A stretch of DNA of 64,000 nt from Nephromyces sp. MM_2019 (lineage: Eukaryota; Apicomplexa; Aconoidasida; Nephromycida): the NCBI GenBank assembly GCA_015657535.1, contig JADHZB010001199.1, positions 21,967 to 85,966 on the forward strand, in the 5' to 3' direction. The notes beneath the pieces are model-generated. The model did not search any database, had not been told where the DNA came from, and was given only the letters and a program-made list of their open reading frames with translations. This document shows, piece by piece, positions 59,604 to 64,000 of this stretch (position 1 is its first letter; every line of letters begins with the position of its first letter). Both the position numbers and the translations under genes were made by a program.

Positions 59604-62600
59604 TTAAGTTTCCAGACTGGACATAAATTCGTAGTAGTTTTTGAAGGCATCTTGGACTCTGTCTTCGTTTAGTCCTATATCGTTTAAAGAGTATGTATGT
59701 TTGATGTTCTTCGATCTTAGCTGTGTGCTTATTTCAACAAAGCTGGCCATTTTAGCAATTATATCACTATCTAAAGGAATATCAAAATGCTGATACACTT
59801 TTACGACAGTATTTATAGGGTTGCTAATTAAATCATTGTAATGGATATCGAGGAATTTCGTGGCCAGCTGAGGGTTCTCCTTCCTGAATTTCAAAGCTGA
59901 GTTTATCATGCTTGCCATTGCGCTTAGCTCGTCTCTCCCAATTTTTTCACAGTCCACATTGCTAAGTAAATTTTCTTGCGCCGTTCTGACTAGACTTCCC
60001 CAACTTCCTATTGTTTCCTTGGGGTCTCTGAACAAAAATAGAATTAATCTCATGTGGAAAAGGAAGCTTTCAGGAAAGTTTTAAGAGGATACCACTCTGC
60101 GACGCTAACTAGCACCTGGATTTAACTAGCGTGTAAAAAAATTCTTTACAATTTGTATAGCGGTACCTGTGAGTAAAGATAATCATGGCGTTTGGATAAG
60201 TCTCAAATAGCGCATCAAGCGTGAACAAGTGAAACGGCATTTTCAATAGCCACCTTCTCGTGCTTTTTTGCCATTGCAAGTGCTTGAGAAACCTCTCGTG
60301 AAATTTGTAGGCTTTTTTTAGTTCACTATAGTCATTTCGAAATAGCCATTCACGGTATGATGGTACCCCAAATTCAGCGCATATAGAATAAGAGCGACCG
60401 CAATGCTCCATTATAACAAAATCCTCTTCTGGGAGCTCTGCACTCTGCGCATGAATCCCTTCCCACGCATCTGAAAGGCCCATTTGGCTGTCAAGCACTT
60501 CTTGGGCCAAGGCGATTCTCGGATCCTGCACACAAATTAATCGCTTTGCAACTTGAATTCCATTGTGATATAATTTGGCTACAACGCATGTTAAATATGG
60601 TAGAGGCTTTTAGGCTTACCGCTTGGGGCGCTCCGACGGGAACAGTTGTGGAAATGAAGCTACTGTCAACTCCATATGGAGCCAGCATTTCGTAGTATGC
60701 TGCTGCACGATTATTGGCATCCTCGGCCAATAAACGCTGCAAGAAAGTCGTGCCGGAGCGATTAAGACCAACTATAATTATGGGATTTTTAACTGGGTTT
60801 TTTTCGATCTGTGGATGAATACGAGCCATTTCTTCCATATGCATTATATTCATGATATACTGTCTGAATGTACGATATATAGCGAGCTTTCCAGAAAAGG
60901 AAGGGTCACATTCTTGAGATAAGGAATTACTCAACAAGAGAATTGGCTCGAGAACAAAGTTTTCCTCGCCGATATAACTCAATCCAGTTAATCTTTTGGC
61001 ATCAGCCACTAAGTACTCAGCATCCATTTTTACCGACAGAGAGTCCTTAAAGAAAAAGTTCCTCTTTGTACTATATGGAAGAAAAGGTAAGAAATAAATT
61101 ATTGAGAAGGGATAAGCGATATCCTTTTTATTAATTTGACACGAATAATTAACTAACCTGTATAGCATGGTATTTTTAAAAATATCCCGTAGCGAGGGCC
61201 ACTCAATATCTGGAATCTCGTCGAATATATTTTGGTTTCTAATGGGGAATGCCTCAATGCTGTCTTCCCCAGTAGCTGCGTCAAACCAAAATTTTCTCCA
61301 ATATTGCATCAGAGGAATAAATTCAAATACAGGCGAAGAAGTACCCCGTTTCTTAATGGCAGCAATAAATTCGTCAAACGGCACTCCTTGATAGACAACT
61401 CCCAACTGTAAACTCCATGTCTCAATCATCTTCCTAAAAACACGAGTCGCGGAAAGCAGTTTATGCAAGCACAAAGGAACAACAAAAAAGATCTTACCTT
61501 TGAAGTACTCTTGGATCGAACAGGTGGTAAATATAATGGATTCTTTCTTCTTTCAGGGAAGCAGAAACCTGAAAGCAATAAACAGCAGGTGATATTTATC
61601 TAGGTTGCAGAGGCGATTATTAGTGCTCAACTCACCAGCATTTTGCAAACGACATCAATCGGGGTAAGAGGCGCTGAGGCAGTGCTGATCGGATATATCC
61701 CTTCTTGTACCGAGGACACTGTTAAAGCCGATGCATAATCACTAAAATTCGTATATCCGGTATCGTATGCCACATAAGTATTAGGTAGCCTATAAATAGT
61801 TAAAGGAAGCCCAAGTTCACGTGCATGCAGTAAAACCTGTTCTGCTGCCCATTTACTCCAAGGATAGCCTTGCAACTTGTAGTCAAAGATTTTTTCCATA
61901 TCAGATATCTCTGGGAAGCTATACTCATCTATTACATCATTTTCGTATCCACCGACGAATAACGCAAAAAAGGCAGGGAATTGACCTAGAGTGGAAACAA
62001 AATGAAGCCACTTCAGCTTCGAATTGGTGCAGAAATCTATTATGCTCATTACAGAGAGGGTGTTTGTTTGTCGAAGACGGCTGTAATTTTTCACTAGACT
62101 AACATCACCTCCTGTATGATAGACAATGTCTACTTCTTCAGCCAATTTTTGGTACTCTTCTTTTCCTATTCCAAAGTATGGAAGAGTCAAGTCTCCCACT
62201 AGAGGCACAATTCTATCCGTGAACGCGTCCTCCCAGCATTTAGCTACCTTGCACGCATCTACGATACGTTCCAAAGCATTTTCAACAGATTTAGCACGCA
62301 CGATGCAATACACCTTATCCAAGCGCGGATTTTCATGCCTTAACAAAGTTGCCAGTTGTACTCGCCCGACGAATCCAGTACATCCTGTTAGAAACGCATT
62401 TCTTATTTCACAAGCGCGAGCAGTTGGTAGAATTGAATCCAAATCAAATTTGATCGATTCCTTTAAGTTCTTGCAATCCTCAATAGGATGTGGTACAATC
62501 TCTTTTACTTTGCGAGGTAACTCTTGGCTGCCTCGGTTAGCATGAGCAAGTATGGCATTATCACTTTTCGCTGATTTAGCTTTAAGCTCCTCCCAAGCTT

Positions 62601-64000
62601 TCAAAAGAGCTTCATGGTCTTCACCGTAAATATGAAGCTTTTCAAGAGCACTTGGTATATCCTTTTCTGCAATCAGCGTGCTGAAAGTGGGATAAGCGTT
62701 ATTAAAGAAGTCAATATAAAATGTGAATTTTTCGGGTGGGTTTAATGAGCTCATAAGCCATCGATCCATAAAAAAGTCATTGCCTTCCTCCTGAGGTTTC
62801 TGTTCATGCGCCGACTTTCCATGGCATTCTGACACAACATACTTACAGATTTCATCTATACATGGATTCTCCATAAGCATCACTTGCGGAAGCTTAACAC
62901 CTGTGAGGTCCTCGATTGAATTTCTAAATTCTACAGCTCCCAAAGAATCTAAACCTAAATCAAGCATGGTCAACTTAACGTCTGGAGGGTCACGCAATCC
63001 ACTCACGCTTTGAGCCAGCTCAACAACGCGTGAAGTAATCTCCGATGGAGACATCGATGACACGTCACATCTTCTAGATACCTTCGCGAGACTACTCACC
63101 TTGATATTCGAAAAGAACGAAGGGATCTTTGAATATCGCTTAAAAAACGCTTTCCAAATAAACAGCTGGCAAGCAGAAATAGCAATATCGGGCGATGAAA
63201 AAATACCAGACGCCACTCTGAGCCCCAAATCATTACTTATTCCTCGAATTCCAAACTTTACTAGCTGTTGCTTTATATCTACTGCCATTCCCTGCTCTGT
63301 CCATGGTCCCCACTGGATACTCTGTCCTGCAAAACCCTGGGATCTTCTCCAATTTGCTAAAGCATCCAGACATGCATTTGCTGCTGCATAGTTCGATTGC
63401 CCGAAGTTACCTAGTAATGCTGACATAGATGAAAACATCATGAAGACATCAATTTGATTATTCAAATTCAATTCTTCACATACGCGGTGTAAGTTCCAAG
63501 CTCCTGATACCTTAGGCAGATACACCTCCTCTATTTTTTCCCTACTCTGATTCTCTATCGCTGCATCACTTGTTATTCCTGCAGCATGCAGGATTCCGCG
63601 CACTGGGGATAAATCAGAGCTTGTGATGTCTTTGAAGACCCTTAACACATCCTCATATTTCGATACATCACATTGTTTGTATACTATCTTCAAAGAGGAA
63701 TTTTCGCCATTTAACAACTTCCAAATATTGCTTTCCCTTACTTCCTCTGACGGTGCTGAACGACGAGACAGCAATACCAATGTCTTCACTCCTTCTTCAG
63801 CTAACCACTGTGTGAATACCAATCCAAGACCACCAGCACCTCCACTTACAACATAAGTTTTATCCTCCTCCATCTTTGTTACATCTTCATCCTGCATTAC
63901 TCCTCTTCGAGGCAAAAATGAAGGTATTTTTATCACCACTTTTCCAATATGTTGAGCGCGCTGCAAAAATCTAAATCCTGCAACACCACCCTCTTCTGCA
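59604..64000 (-). CDS. Type I polyketide/fatty acid synthase, C-terminal part: (ER)-KR-ACP-thioester reductase-sulfotransferase
   Basis: The gene enters from the right edge. Exons are 64000-61636, 61568-61498, 61433-61158, 61070-60620, 60525-60167 and 60027-59604, all GT-AG and in phase, for about 1,315 codons. Domain order: tail of an enoylreductase-like domain (AEEGGVAGFRF, QRAQHIGKVV); ketoreductase with SGGAGGLG cofactor site, LPKVSGAWN, FSSMSALLGNFGQ and SNYAAANACLDAL (Lys-Ser-Tyr-Asn); acyl carrier protein with DLGLDSLGAVEF (Ser near 62948); about 100 residues of linker; thioester reductase with TGCTGFVG (about 62385) and YPWSK; then a PAPS-dependent sulfotransferase with IIIVGLNRSGTTFLQRLL (5'-phosphosulfate loop), KMPFHLFTLDALF and THRDPKETIGSWGSL (3'-phosphate site). 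Terminal reductases release acyl-ACP as an aldehyde or alcohol. The sulfotransferase should then act on a hydroxyl (inference). There is no thioesterase. Upstream modules are outside the window. The fusion rests on five in-phase introns. Confidence 0.92.

Noticed and set aside
60491..61474. Separate stand-alone sulfotransferase gene
   Set aside because: The continuous frame here reads through two introns. Five in-phase GT-AG junctions tie it to the upstream reductase, and there is no convincing start codon or promoter gap.
1..64000. Bacterial operon, CRISPR array or phage content
   Set aside because: Genes are split by GT-AG introns, there are no ribosome-binding-site-led ORF clusters, and no repeat-spacer array exists.

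Overview
The window is nuclear DNA from an intron-rich eukaryote, most likely a myzozoan alveolate (apicomplexan, coccidian-like, or a close relative). The evidence is as follows: (1) transcription factors with AP2 domains of the kind expanded in apicomplexans; (2) a multidomain type I polyketide/fatty acid synthase with a terminal reductase; (3) a PPR protein whose N-terminus looks like a two-part secretory plus plastid leader; (4) AAACCCTAAA (TTTAGGG-type) telomere-like words inside an intron; (5) short GT-AG introns. The species cannot be fixed from the sequence alone. Gene direction can be read from composition: introns and spacers are T-rich on the sense strand, so the + strand is A-rich over minus-strand genes (about 1-6 kb, 14-23 kb, 30-41 kb, 52-55 kb) and T-rich over plus-strand genes (about 6-9 kb, 42-51 kb). 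Most models below were built by hand, by joining exons whose GT-AG boundaries and codon phases agree. || Layout. 1.4-5.9 kb (-): mitochondrial-type rhomboid protease, 7 exons. 5.96-7.8 kb (+): small Cys-rich protein, 9 short exons, starting 19 bp from the rhomboid ATG. 7.8-12.3 kb: no gene I can defend. 12.3-13.8 kb (+): intronless 483-aa protein of unknown function. 15.2-23.1 kb (-): RCC1-repeat protein with at least ten exons; its introns hold a GT-rich minisatellite, a GATTA-type array and telomere-like repeats. 26.1-27.3 kb (-): intronless nucleotide-sugar-transporter-like membrane protein. 30.9-36.1 kb (-): two adjacent AP2-domain genes. 36.8-37.8 kb (-): two-exon 231-aa protein, possibly NDUFS4-like. 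43.3-47.9 kb (+): multi-pass membrane protein with a Trk-like NAGF pore motif. 49.3-51.1 kb (+): uncharacterised multi-exon gene. 53.5-55.7 kb (-): PPR protein with probable plastid targeting. 58.3-58.7 kb (+): small predicted secreted protein. 59.6-64.0 kb (-): C-terminal end of a giant synthase, running off the right edge. || How it works together. This is ordinary mixed eukaryotic gene content, not an operon. The standout is the right-hand gene. Six exons join in phase to give ketoreductase, acyl carrier protein, thioester reductase and then a sulfotransferase on one polypeptide. This implies reductive release of a polyketide or fatty chain followed by sulfation of its end, which would give a sulfated lipid-like product (inference). 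The PPR protein (organelle RNA processing), the rhomboid (mitochondrial membrane proteolysis) and the AP2 factors (transcription) are housekeeping or regulatory functions.
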